The notes beneath the pieces are model-generated. The model was not told where the DNA came from. It searched no databases and saw only the letters and a program-made list of their open reading frames with translations. This document shows positions 25,650-32,938 of a stretch of DNA of 64,000 nt, one piece after another. The stretch covers positions 124,001-188,000 of the forward strand of contig WGMO01000001.1 of NCBI GenBank assembly GCA_016125075.1, given 5' to 3'. The stretch comes from Terrimonas sp. GTDB lineage: Bacteria > Bacteroidota > Bacteroidia > Chitinophagales > Chitinophagaceae. The position numbers and the translations under genes are program-made. Positions within the stretch are counted from its first letter, which is position 1. Each line of letters starts with the position of its first letter.

Positions 25650-25697
25650 ATTGCCCATTAATGGTTATTTTCGTCCCGGTTAAAATATATTATTCCA

Positions 25698-26939
25698 ATG
25701 GACTTATTTTCGGTTATCACCATCCTGGTCGTCCTTTCTGCAGGATTTGGTTATATCAATACACGGTACCTGAAACTGCCACAAACCATTGGCCTGATGA
25801 CGATGGCCCTGATATTTTCATTGTTGATGATTGTTGCGAATTACCTGTTTCCCACCGTGTTTCATTTTGCTGAAATCATCGTTGAAAATATCAATTTCAG
25901 TGAGGTACTCCTGGATATCATGTTGAGTTTCCTGTTATTTGCGGGGGCATTACACACAGATATCAATCTCTTAAGAAAGGAAAAACGTTCCATCGCGCTT
26001 TTTTCCCTAGCTGGTGTGATCATTTCCACTTTCACCATTGCAACCCTGCTTTTTTTGCTGTTAAAGCTGATGCATCATCCCATCGATTATATCTATTGTC
26101 TCCTTTTTGGTGCCCTGATATCCCCTACCGACCCGATCGCGGTATTAGGCATCCTCAAAAAATCGAATGTGCCGGAAAAAGTAGAGACCAATATCGTCGG
26201 AGAATCATTATTTAATGACGGGATTGGTGTTGTTCTTTTTCTGAGCATACTTGAAATATACAGGGTAGGTCTTGAAAAATTTGGGTTTACGGATATCTTG
26301 TTGCTACTGATCCAGGAAGCGGGGGGAGGCATATTATTCGGCTTATTGCTGGGATATGGCATGTTCCGGCTTTTAAAGTCAATAGATGATTATGAAACAG
26401 AAGTGATCATCACGCTCGCCGGAGTTATGGGAGGTTATCTGCTGGCCAATAAGCTGCATATTTCCGGCCCCCTGGCCATTGTGGTAGCAGGTTTATTTAC
26501 CGGAAGCAAGTCGAAAGAGTCTGCAATGAGTGCAAAAACAGAACTTTATGTGGACAAATTCTGGGAGTTGATAGACGTTTTAATGAATGCCATCTTGTTT
26601 GTGCTGATTGGGCTCCGGTTGATGGTCCTTGACTTTTCCATTTCCTATGTCCTGCTGGGTATCCTGGCCATTCCCATTGTATTATTGGCCAGGTGGATGG
26701 CCATCAGGCTGCCTTTATTTATCACCCGAAAGTCAAAAGCATTTGATAGCCGGGATGTTACACTGATGGTTTGGGGGGGACTTCGGGGAGGGCTGTCCAT
26801 CGCCATGGCCTTGTCTTTGGCAAGAAATACAGAAAAAGACATGATCGTTTTTATTACTTATAGCGTGGTGTTATTCTCTATACTTGTACAGGGGTTGACC
26901 GTTGGGAAAATGGCCGGAAAACTTTATCATACAAAATGA
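25698..26939 (+). CDS. Na+/H+ antiporter, CPA1 family
   Basis: The protein has 413 residues with 12-13 hydrophobic segments. CPA1/NhaP hallmarks are LLFGALISPTDPIAVLGIL and VGESLFNDGIGVVLF, which contain the ion-binding Asp residues, and GGLRGGLSIAMALSLA near residue 360. It exchanges sodium (or potassium) for protons across the inner membrane, for pH and salt homeostasis. The usual C-terminal cytoplasmic domain is nearly absent; the protein ends just after the last helix. It is monocistronic and followed by the tRNA region. Confidence 0.93.
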   Translation: MDLFSVITILVVLSAGFGYINTRYLKLPQTIGLMTMALIFSLLMIVANYLFPTVFHFAEIIVENINFSEVLLDIMLSFLLFAGALHTDINLLRKEKRSIALFSLAGVIISTFTIATLLFLLLKLMHHPIDYIYCLLFGALISPTDPIAVLGILKKSNVPEKVETNIVGESLFNDGIGVVLFLSILEIYRVGLEKFGFTDILLLLIQEAGGGILFGLLLGYGMFRLLKSIDDYETEVIITLAGVMGGYLLANKLHISGPLAIVVAGLFTGSKSKESAMSAKTELYVDKFWELIDVLMNAILFVLIGLRLMVLDFSISYVLLGILAIPIVLLARWMAIRLPLFITRKSKAFDSRDVTLMVWGGLRGGLSIAMALSLARNTEKDMIVFITYSVVLFSILVQGLTVGKMAGKLYHTK

Positions 26940-26940
26940 C

Positions 26941-26971
26941 TTTGCCACAAATTGTATTACCCTTATTTTTG
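26941..26971 (+). promoter_or_regulatory. Predicted promoter of the tRNA region
   Basis: TTTG at 26941-26944 and TATTTTTG at 26964-26971 are both exact consensus boxes, separated by 19 bp. Transcription would start near 26978, just before a tRNA-5'-half-like sequence (GGGGACC, D-arm-like CAGTTGGC) and 77 nt before tRNA-Ala. Confidence 0.6.
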
Positions 26972-26980
26972 CAACCCGTT

Positions 26981-27031
26981 AGGGGACCAGTTCAGTTGGC
27001 TGGGGCGTCCCGCCTGTTTGCGGGAAGGTCA
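26981..27031 (+). pseudogene. tRNA-like 5' fragment with hairpin
   Basis: From about 26981 the sequence GGGGACCAGTTCAGTTGGC, then TGGGGCG, parallels the tRNA-Ala 5' half downstream (GGGGGATTAGCTCAGTTGGC, then TAGAGCG). In place of an anticodon arm comes the hairpin TCCCGC-CTGTTT-GCGGGA (27008-27025), then AGGTCA, which resembles the tRNA variable-loop start. The 3' half does not follow. It is probably a truncated or rearranged tRNA copy. Confidence 0.55.
27005..27031 (+). repeat. Hairpin repeat, left copy
   Basis: GCGTCCCGC, a 6-nt loop (CTGTTT) and GCGGGAAGGTCA. All 21 bases outside the loop are identical to the right copy at 27409-27435. The pair encloses tRNA-Ala and the GIY-YIG pseudogene. 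Confidence 0.8.
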
Positions 27032-27054
27032 GTCAATTTATCAGTTCTTTTTCC

Positions 27055-27128
27055 GGGGGATTAGCTCAGTTGGCTAGAGCGCTAGCATGGCATGTTAGAG
27101 GTCATCGGTTCGACCCCGATATCCTCCA
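27055..27128 (+). tRNA. tRNA-Ala (anticodon GGC)
   Basis: This 74-nt cloverleaf can be folded by eye. Acceptor stem GGGGGAT (27055-27061) pairs with ATCCTCC (27121-27127, one G-U), with discriminator A at 27128. D-arm GCTC/GAGC; anticodon stem CTAGC/GTTAG with loop ATGGCAT, anticodon GGC (reads GCC and GCU); T-arm ATCGG-TTCGACC-CCGAT. CCA is not encoded. A strong terminator follows at once. Confidence 0.95.
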
Positions 27129-27160
27129 CTTCAATCCCACCCTGGTGGGATTTTTTTATG
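27099..27160 (+). repeat. Direct repeat: tRNA 3' end plus terminator, copy 1
   Basis: This 62-nt unit runs from the variable loop of tRNA-Ala through its T-arm, acceptor 3' strand and terminator to an ATG. It matches 27430-27491 with two mismatches (positions 27107-27108), 331 bp away. This copy belongs to the intact tRNA. Confidence 0.9.
27133..27157 (+). terminator. Terminator of tRNA-Ala
   Basis: AATCCCAC (27133-27140) pairs with GTGGGATT (27145-27152) around CCTG, within a T run ending at 27157. The second copy (27464-27488) is identical. Confidence 0.85.
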
Positions 27161-27407
27161 CTTTTTTTGTATACAGACTTTTTTCTGCACAGGCCAACCG
27201 GTATTATGTTGGTCACACCCAGGATCTGAACAAACGCATTTTCAGGCATAATAATGCTGGCAGTAAGGATACTAACATAACAATGACTGGAAGATTGTCT
27301 ATTCCCAGCCGTTCCCGACCAGGGCAGAAGCCGTTCAACGGGAAAGGGAGATCAAAAGAAAAAAGAGCAGGAAATATATTGAAGCGTTGATCCATCATCA
27401 CGACTAG
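27158..27407 (+). pseudogene. Frameshifted GIY-YIG endonuclease
   Basis: Two frames together encode a small GIY-YIG (URI-type) nuclease of about 80 residues. One frame gives FFVYRLFSAQANRYYVGHTQDL and NKRIFRHNNAGSKDTN; the other, shifted at about 27275-27280, gives NNDWKIVYSQPFPTRAEA, then VQREREIKRKKSRKYIEALI and HHHD before TAG at 27405-27407. The GIY-like tyrosine, YVG, the Arg of KRIFRH and the catalytic Glu of RAEA all survive. The natural start is probably the ATG at 27158 in the tail of the tRNA terminator, with a second single-base loss in the following T run. It is likely inactive unless sequencing error or recoding explains the shifts. Confidence 0.8.
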
Positions 27408-27408
27408 C

Positions 27409-27435
27409 GCGTCCCGCTGCCTTGCGGGAAGGTCA
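27409..27435 (+). repeat. Hairpin repeat, right copy
   Basis: GCGTCCCGC, loop TGCCTT, GCGGGAAGGTCA. It starts 1 bp after the stop of the GIY-YIG pseudogene and runs into the second tRNA 3'-end copy. Only the 6-nt loop differs from the left copy. Confidence 0.8.
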
Positions 27436-27491
27436 TCTATTCGACCCCGATATCCTCCACTTCAATCCCACCCTGGTGGGATTTTTTTATG
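27430..27491 (+). repeat. Direct repeat: tRNA 3' end plus terminator, copy 2
   Basis: This copy of 27099-27160 has lost the tRNA 5' half and is preceded by the hairpin repeat. Two substitutions (27438-27439) break the T-stem, so it cannot form a normal tRNA. It retains an intact terminator (27464-27488). Confidence 0.85.
27464..27488 (+). terminator. Second copy of the tRNA terminator
   Basis: It is identical to 27133-27157. It now lies between the GIY-YIG pseudogene and the convergent LytTR gene. Confidence 0.8.
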
Positions 27492-27515
27492 TCTTGCCTG
27501 ATGCCAATTTTATTG

Positions 27516-28277
27516 TCAAGCCTCGTAAATCCATTTTCTGAATCCGGGAGCCGTTTCCTGGCTGATGATGATAGCATGATTGATCTCAGCGATGACCAGG
27601 TCAACTTTCAGTTTCACCTTTTCATAGGTTTTAAACCCCCTGATGAAATCGATATTGACGATATATTGCCGGTTGGCCCTGAAAAACTGGTTTTCATCGA
27701 GCTCCATTTCCAGTTCCCCGAGGTTCTTGTCGCTCATGTATTTCTTTCCAAGGTTATCCAGTACATAAACGATCTTGTTTTCGGTAAAAAAGAGAACAAT
27801 ATCTTCGAGCCGCAGGGAAATATTTTCAGTACCCCTTTTCACGATCATTCTTGATTTTTTTTTCTTATTAACGTATTCAACCAATTTATCCATAGAGGAG
27901 ACATATGTTGAAAAATGCTTTTGCAGCATTTGGTATTTCATTACTGATTTTTCCAGGTCAGCTTTGGTCACTGGCTTTAGCAGGTAATCAATTCCATTAT
28001 AATCAAAAGCATTCATCATAAATTCATTATATCCAGTCACGAATATCACCGGCACCTGGAGTCTTGTCCTTTCAAAAATCTCGAAGGAGAGTCCATCCGG
28101 CAATTGCACGTCGCTAAAAATCAGGTTAGCGGAACTGGGTGTGGACAAATACGCTATACTTTCTTTAACAGAGGTCAAAACAGTAATGATTTCGAAAGCA
28201 TCTGAAATCTGGGAAAGGAGGTTCAACAGGTTTTCCTGTGCCAAACGTTCATCTTCGATAATAATTATTTTCAACAT
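27516..28277 (-). CDS. LytTR-family response regulator
   Basis: The protein has 253 residues. The receiver domain (about 1-120) has the acidic cluster E8-D9, phosphoacceptor Asp56 (LIFSDVQLP) and the conserved Lys in DYLLKPVTK. The LytTR DNA-binding domain (about 145-245) contains MIVKRGTENISLRLEDIVLFF and the typical FFRANRQYIVNIDFIRGF. It should bind direct-repeat sites and activate nearby or distant promoters. It is 3 bp downstream of its partner kinase gene, so the two form one operon. Confidence 0.95.
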   Translation of the reverse strand: MLKIIIIEDERLAQENLLNLLSQISDAFEIITVLTSVKESIAYLSTPSSANLIFSDVQLPDGLSFEIFERTRLQVPVIFVTGYNEFMMNAFDYNGIDYLLKPVTKADLEKSVMKYQMLQKHFSTYVSSMDKLVEYVNKKKKSRMIVKRGTENISLRLEDIVLFFTENKIVYVLDNLGKKYMSDKNLGELEMELDENQFFRANRQYIVNIDFIRGFKTYEKVKLKVDLVIAEINHAIIISQETAPGFRKWIYEA

Positions 28278-28280
28278 AGC

Positions 28281-29300
28281 TTACAGATTTTCGTTAGAAA
28301 TTATTGGAAGGTTAACGGTAAAGATGTCCTTGCTGTTCTCAATCTTAATATCCCGTTTAAATAGCATTCGGTAACGGGCACTCAGGTTTTTCAACCCTAT
28401 CCCGGTGGAATTGATGACATGCTTTATTTGCCGGACATTGTTGGAAATTTTGATAAAATGTCCATTCCTGAAGACCCTGAGCCTTAAAGGATCATTTTCC
28501 GTGAAAGCGTTGTGTTTAATGGCATTTTCGACCAAAATCTGTAAGGCGCAGGGAGGTATCAGGAGCTGGCTATCATCTTCGGCCAGCTCGATATCCATTT
28601 TCAATTTATCATCATGCCGGATTTGAAGCAGAAAAAAATAATTTTTCATGAATTCGATCTCATCCCGGAGCAGGACAACCTGTTTATTCCTGGTGATAAG
28701 AAAATACTTATACACCTGTGCAAGCCGGGCATTAAATAAAAAGGCCTGTTCGGGGTTTTTCAGGATTAAATGATTCAGGGTATTCAGAGAATTGAAAATA
28801 AAATGCGGGTCCAGTTCATTCCTGAGTGATTCCAGTTCTGCAAATACCCTTTCCTGGTCGAGCTGGTCGACAATGTTATTATCCACCTCCCTTTCTTTGG
28901 TAAGAAATAATATTTCATACACCAGCGTAAATACGATGACGGCCAGGGCTGTAATAAAAAGAAATTTGTACATCGATTGCCAGGTGAATACTTCACGGGA
29001 TATACTTATCCAGATAACACCCAGCAGGCCTCCTGCACACATTCCATATATAGAAGTCAATGCGGAGATCGATACAATTTTCGGAAGGGGGTTCCAGCCC
29101 CTGTAAAATAACAGGCGGGTCTTCATGTGGGTCCACTGCGCACCCCTCCATATACACAAAGAAATAAAAATAAAAAAGAGGTTCGCGCCGATGAGTTCAG
29201 GCCAGGAATACCTGCTATAGGTAATCAACCCTGAGAATACCGGGATAAAGATGCCCAAAAAGGGAATGAAAATTAGACGCAGGTAAACATCCCTGATCAT
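28281..29300 (-). CDS. LytS/YehU-type sensor histidine kinase
   Basis: The protein has 339 residues. Four predicted membrane helices occupy about residues 8-135, with no obvious extracytoplasmic sensor domain. The His_kinase (PF06580) domain follows with phospho-accepting His166 in NELDPHFIFNSLNTLNHL. The ATPase N-box is LVENAIKHNAF, and GIGLKNLSARYRMLF is the G-box region. It phosphorylates the LytTR regulator encoded 3 bp downstream. The stimulus is unknown. It is divergent from the SusC gene, 390 bp away. Confidence 0.94.
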   Translation of the reverse strand: MIRDVYLRLIFIPFLGIFIPVFSGLITYSRYSWPELIGANLFFIFISLCIWRGAQWTHMKTRLLFYRGWNPLPKIVSISALTSIYGMCAGGLLGVIWISISREVFTWQSMYKFLFITALAVIVFTLVYEILFLTKEREVDNNIVDQLDQERVFAELESLRNELDPHFIFNSLNTLNHLILKNPEQAFLFNARLAQVYKYFLITRNKQVVLLRDEIEFMKNYFFLLQIRHDDKLKMDIELAEDDSQLLIPPCALQILVENAIKHNAFTENDPLRLRVFRNGHFIKISNNVRQIKHVINSTGIGLKNLSARYRMLFKRDIKIENSKDIFTVNLPIISNENL

Positions 29301-29690
29301 GATTACAGCAATTGGTTTAATAACAACAAAAATTGAAAGTACCTGACCTGTCTTTTGATCCGATTAAAACAAAGCTGCCTTTCAAAGCTAATAGCAACCT
29401 GCGTTAATGAATCTAAAAATTCTTCGCGTGGAGATATTCAGTTACAAATGGTAATGGCAACAAGGCAACATTTGTCATTTAATTACACTTCCCTATTTCC
29501 TGTGACTATTATATTCTTCCTAATGCTGCATCATCCATCACATTTGACCTTACCGTGAAAAAACCAGGTTGCCCTTTATGCTGCCTGGGCGTAAGATTTT
29601 CACGTTTGGGTAACTAACCATGTCTTTTTGGTAGCACTCAGCCGAAAAATGTTGCCTTCCCTTTTATTTACTCAATTAATCAAAACATTT
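29301..29690. promoter_or_regulatory. Divergent control region of the kinase and susC genes
   Basis: This 390-bp region has no convincing gene. It contains a nested inverted repeat: CGTGAAAA (29554-29561) with TTTTCACG (29597-29604), enclosing CCAGG (29564-29568) with CCTGG (29584-29588). It may be an operator or an RNA hairpin ahead of susC. No exact TAnnTTTG was found upstream of susC. Confidence 0.4.
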
Positions 29691-32600
29691 ATGAAAAGAT
29701 TATTACTGTTTTTAACATGTATGTTTTCGGTAATGCTGCTATTTGCACAACGTGTCATTACCGGAAAAGTTACAGATGAAAATGGCAATCCGATTGCAAA
29801 TGCAACTGTAACCATAAAAGAGACCGGTACCGGTGTCAGTACAGATCCCTCAGGAAATTTTTCCTTACGGGTCGATGGCAATGCCAAAACCCTGGTCGTT
29901 TCCTTTATCGGAAAGGGTAGCCAGGAATTATCACTTGCTGACAAAAATTTTTTTGATGTCCGTTTACAGCCGGAGGACAAATCGCTGGATGAAGTAGTGG
30001 TTGTCGCTTATGGTACCGCCAGGAAAAAAACCTTTACAGGGTCCGTTTCAGAAATGAAATCCGGCGACATTTCGAAGCAACAGGTTGCTACCATCAGCCG
30101 GGCATTTGAGGGCCTCATCCCGGGTGTGAGGGTTGCAGCCGCTTCAGGCCAGCCCGGGTCGGGCCAGAATATCATACTCAGGGGGCTTGGGTCAATCAGC
30201 CTTGCCACCAGCCCGCTTTGGGTGGTGGATGGGGTTCCTTATAATGGCGATATCAATGCCATCAATCCCGCAGATGTTGAATCGATTTCCGTGCAAAAAG
30301 GAGCCTCAGCCACTGCGCTGTATGGAAGCAGGGCCTCAAACGGTGTAATCATCGTTACAACAAAAAAGGGAAAAGGAAAACCAAGATTTGACATCCAGAC
30401 CAGGTGGGGGGTAAATACAAGAGGAGTACCTGAATACGATGTGATCAGGGACCCCGGTCAATTTCTTGAAGTGTACTGGCAGAATGTAAAACATGAGGCC
30501 ATGTTCAGGGCCACAAATCCCTTATCTGAAGCGGCAGCCGGTCAGTTTGCTTCTCAGGCAATGTTTGGTGCCGGCAACGGGCGTCTTGATGTGTACAATC
30601 CTTATGCTGTACCGGCGGGCGAGTTTGTCATTGATCCCGTAAGTGGAAGGCTGAATTCCAATGCAACTTTGAAATATTACGATGACTGGGAGGATGCCGT
30701 GTACAATAATAAACTTCGCCAGGAATATGTGGCATCCATGAGCGGCAGTACGGATAAAACAAGTTATCTCGTTTCACTCGGTTACCTGAATGATGGTGGT
30801 ATAGTTATCAAAACCGGGTTTGACCGGATCACAGCCAGAATCAACCTGGAACAGAAAGTGAATAATTGGCTCCGGATGGGCCTCAATACAAATTATGCAA
30901 AATCGAACCAGGACAACACCCTTGATGCAGCCCTGAACAACACATCCTATCAAAATCTTTTTTACTGGACACGGCGCATCGCCCCTATTTACCCTATCTA
31001 TACCCGTGATGCAAATGGTAATTACGTTCTCGACAGTAAAGGGAACAGGGTTTACGATTTTGGTGATAAGTTGGGCAACCCCTCTTCTATGGGTACCCGG
31101 CGGTTTAACGGAACAGAAAATCCAAGAGCAACCCTTGACCTGGATGATATCTATCGAAAAGGGGATAATATCAACACAAGGACCTTTATCGAAATCAAGC
31201 CGGCCCAGGATTTTACTTTCACGATGAATTACAGCTATGATTACCTGGGTTCACGACAGATGCGGAATCAGAATTCTTTGTATGGGAATGCAGGTATACT
31301 GGCCGGGCAGACCCAGGTGCAGGGAAGGGGTACCCTGACCCAAAATAAATCAACCACCCAGTTATTTAACCAGTTGCTCAACTACCAACACCGTTTCAAT
31401 GACCATGGCATTGAAATGCTGATAGGTCATGAATCATACGAACTAAATAACGAAAGCTCCTTCTCAACGAAAGAGGTATTCATGATACCCGGTTTGACCG
31501 AGTTGTCAACAGCCGCCGTAATCAAAGACGCCCAGTCCGGTCTTGTCAACCATACAGTCGAAAGTTGGTTTGGAAGGTTGCAGTATGATTTTGATAACAA
31601 ATACCTGTTCAGCGGAAGTTTGAGAAGAGACGGTTCCTCCCGTTTCCATCCTGATAACCGTTGGGGTACTTTCTGGTCGCTTGGAGCCGGTTATGTGATC
31701 AGTGAGGAACCATTCATGAAGAAACTGGCATTCCTTGATGTACTGAAACTCAAAGCCGATTATGGAGTAGTGGGAAATGACGCCATTCTATATCCTGCAG
31801 GCACCAATAATGCAGGAGCACAAAACTATTATCCCTATTCCAACCAATATATTGTCAATACGACCGGCTCTGCCAATATCGCCATTGACTACCTGGGTAA
31901 TAAAGATATCACCTGGGAAAGTAATGAAAACCTGGATCTAGGTATTGAATTCGGTGTTTTTAAAAGATTACAGGGTTCCGTGGAATTTTTTAACAGGAAT
32001 GTGTCAGACATGTTATTCAATGTTCCCGTGGCTGTGTCAACAGGAGTACAAACAGTTACCAGGAATTTTGGCACCATCAATGTCAAAGGGTTTGAAGTGG
32101 ATCTGAACCTCAGTATTATCCGGACAAAAGACCTGAAATGGTCAATCGGCATCAATGGCACCCATTATAAAACAAAGGTCAGGGAATTACCGGATGAATT
32201 TACCGGAACATCATTATTGCCGGCAGGTAGGGTTGGCGTACCGGGAACGAATTTCAGGATAGCCGTAGGAAAGGATCCTTATGAATATTACACCTGGTTG
32301 TTTGCCGGAGTTGACCCCGCCGACGGGAAAGCCCTCTACTTCAAAGAGGAACTGGACGCCAATGGGCAGCCGACCGGAAAGATGGTTACGACCAATACCT
32401 TTTCTGCAGCCACGAGATTTTATACAGGCAAATCTGCTGTTCCTGGTGTTACGGGTGGTTTTAATACCAGCCTGAAATATAAAAGCTTTGACCTCAGTGT
32501 GATTGCCAGTTATGGACTGGGTGGCTGGACCTATGATGCCCCTTACCAGGCATTGGTGAACTCTGGGTCAACGGATATTATTACCTGGCACAGAGACATA

Positions 32601-32924
32601 TTAAGGGCCTGGTCCCCATCCAATACCATTACAGATGTACCCCGTATCTCTGAAAATTACCAGGATGCCAATCAAACATCAGACCGGTTCCTGATCAGTT
32701 CCGACTATTTGTCGCTCAGGAATATTACCCTGGGGTATACATTCCCGTCCGGTACCATCAGTAAATACGGCATCTCCTCCATCAGGGCTTACGTGGTGGC
32801 AGATAACCTGTTGCTGCTTTCCCACCGGCAGGGATTGGATCCGCGCCAGAGTTTTATCGGTAATACGTTTAACGGATATACGCCAATACGGACCGTTTCA
32901 TTTGGTATCAATTTTTCATTCTAA
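29691..32924 (+). CDS. SusC/RagA-family TonB-linked outer-membrane transporter
   Basis: The protein has 1077 residues from the ATG at 29691. A TTG 63 bp upstream would extend the frame but spoil the signal peptide. The order of parts is: signal peptide (1-20), carboxypeptidase-D-like plug extension (about 23-100; ITGKVTDENGNPIANATVTI), SusC box (LDEVVVVAYGTARKKTFTGSV), plug domain (about 110-220), then a 22-strand barrel. It imports a glycan or peptide through the outer membrane with the SusD partner encoded 14 bp downstream. No glycoside hydrolase or peptidase is nearby, so the substrate is unknown. Confidence 0.96.
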   Translation: MKRLLLFLTCMFSVMLLFAQRVITGKVTDENGNPIANATVTIKETGTGVSTDPSGNFSLRVDGNAKTLVVSFIGKGSQELSLADKNFFDVRLQPEDKSLDEVVVVAYGTARKKTFTGSVSEMKSGDISKQQVATISRAFEGLIPGVRVAAASGQPGSGQNIILRGLGSISLATSPLWVVDGVPYNGDINAINPADVESISVQKGASATALYGSRASNGVIIVTTKKGKGKPRFDIQTRWGVNTRGVPEYDVIRDPGQFLEVYWQNVKHEAMFRATNPLSEAAAGQFASQAMFGAGNGRLDVYNPYAVPAGEFVIDPVSGRLNSNATLKYYDDWEDAVYNNKLRQEYVASMSGSTDKTSYLVSLGYLNDGGIVIKTGFDRITARINLEQKVNNWLRMGLNTNYAKSNQDNTLDAALNNTSYQNLFYWTRRIAPIYPIYTRDANGNYVLDSKGNRVYDFGDKLGNPSSMGTRRFNGTENPRATLDLDDIYRKGDNINTRTFIEIKPAQDFTFTMNYSYDYLGSRQMRNQNSLYGNAGILAGQTQVQGRGTLTQNKSTTQLFNQLLNYQHRFNDHGIEMLIGHESYELNNESSFSTKEVFMIPGLTELSTAAVIKDAQSGLVNHTVESWFGRLQYDFDNKYLFSGSLRRDGSSRFHPDNRWGTFWSLGAGYVISEEPFMKKLAFLDVLKLKADYGVVGNDAILYPAGTNNAGAQNYYPYSNQYIVNTTGSANIAIDYLGNKDITWESNENLDLGIEFGVFKRLQGSVEFFNRNVSDMLFNVPVAVSTGVQTVTRNFGTINVKGFEVDLNLSIIRTKDLKWSIGINGTHYKTKVRELPDEFTGTSLLPAGRVGVPGTNFRIAVGKDPYEYYTWLFAGVDPADGKALYFKEELDANGQPTGKMVTTNTFSAATRFYTGKSAVPGVTGGFNTSLKYKSFDLSVIASYGLGGWTYDAPYQALVNSGSTDIITWHRDILRAWSPSNTITDVPRISENYQDANQTSDRFLISSDYLSLRNITLGYTFPSGTISKYGISSIRAYVVADNLLLLSHRQGLDPRQSFIGNTFNGYTPIRTVSFGINFSF

Positions 32925-32938
32925 AAAAAGAAAGATTT

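Noticed and set aside
27070-27390. A 106-codon open frame running through tRNA-Ala into the GIY-YIG region
   Set aside because: Its first 30 codons are the tRNA and terminator. Only the GIY-YIG part is real coding sequence, and it is broken by a frameshift.
26941-27491. A CRISPR array or an integron in the repeat-rich tRNA region
   Set aside because: Only two copies of each repeat exist and they are tRNA-derived; there are no regular spacers and no cas or integrase genes.
29628-29690. An upstream TTG start for the SusC gene
   Set aside because: It adds 21 residues before a normal signal peptide; the ATG at 29691 gives a standard Sec signal.
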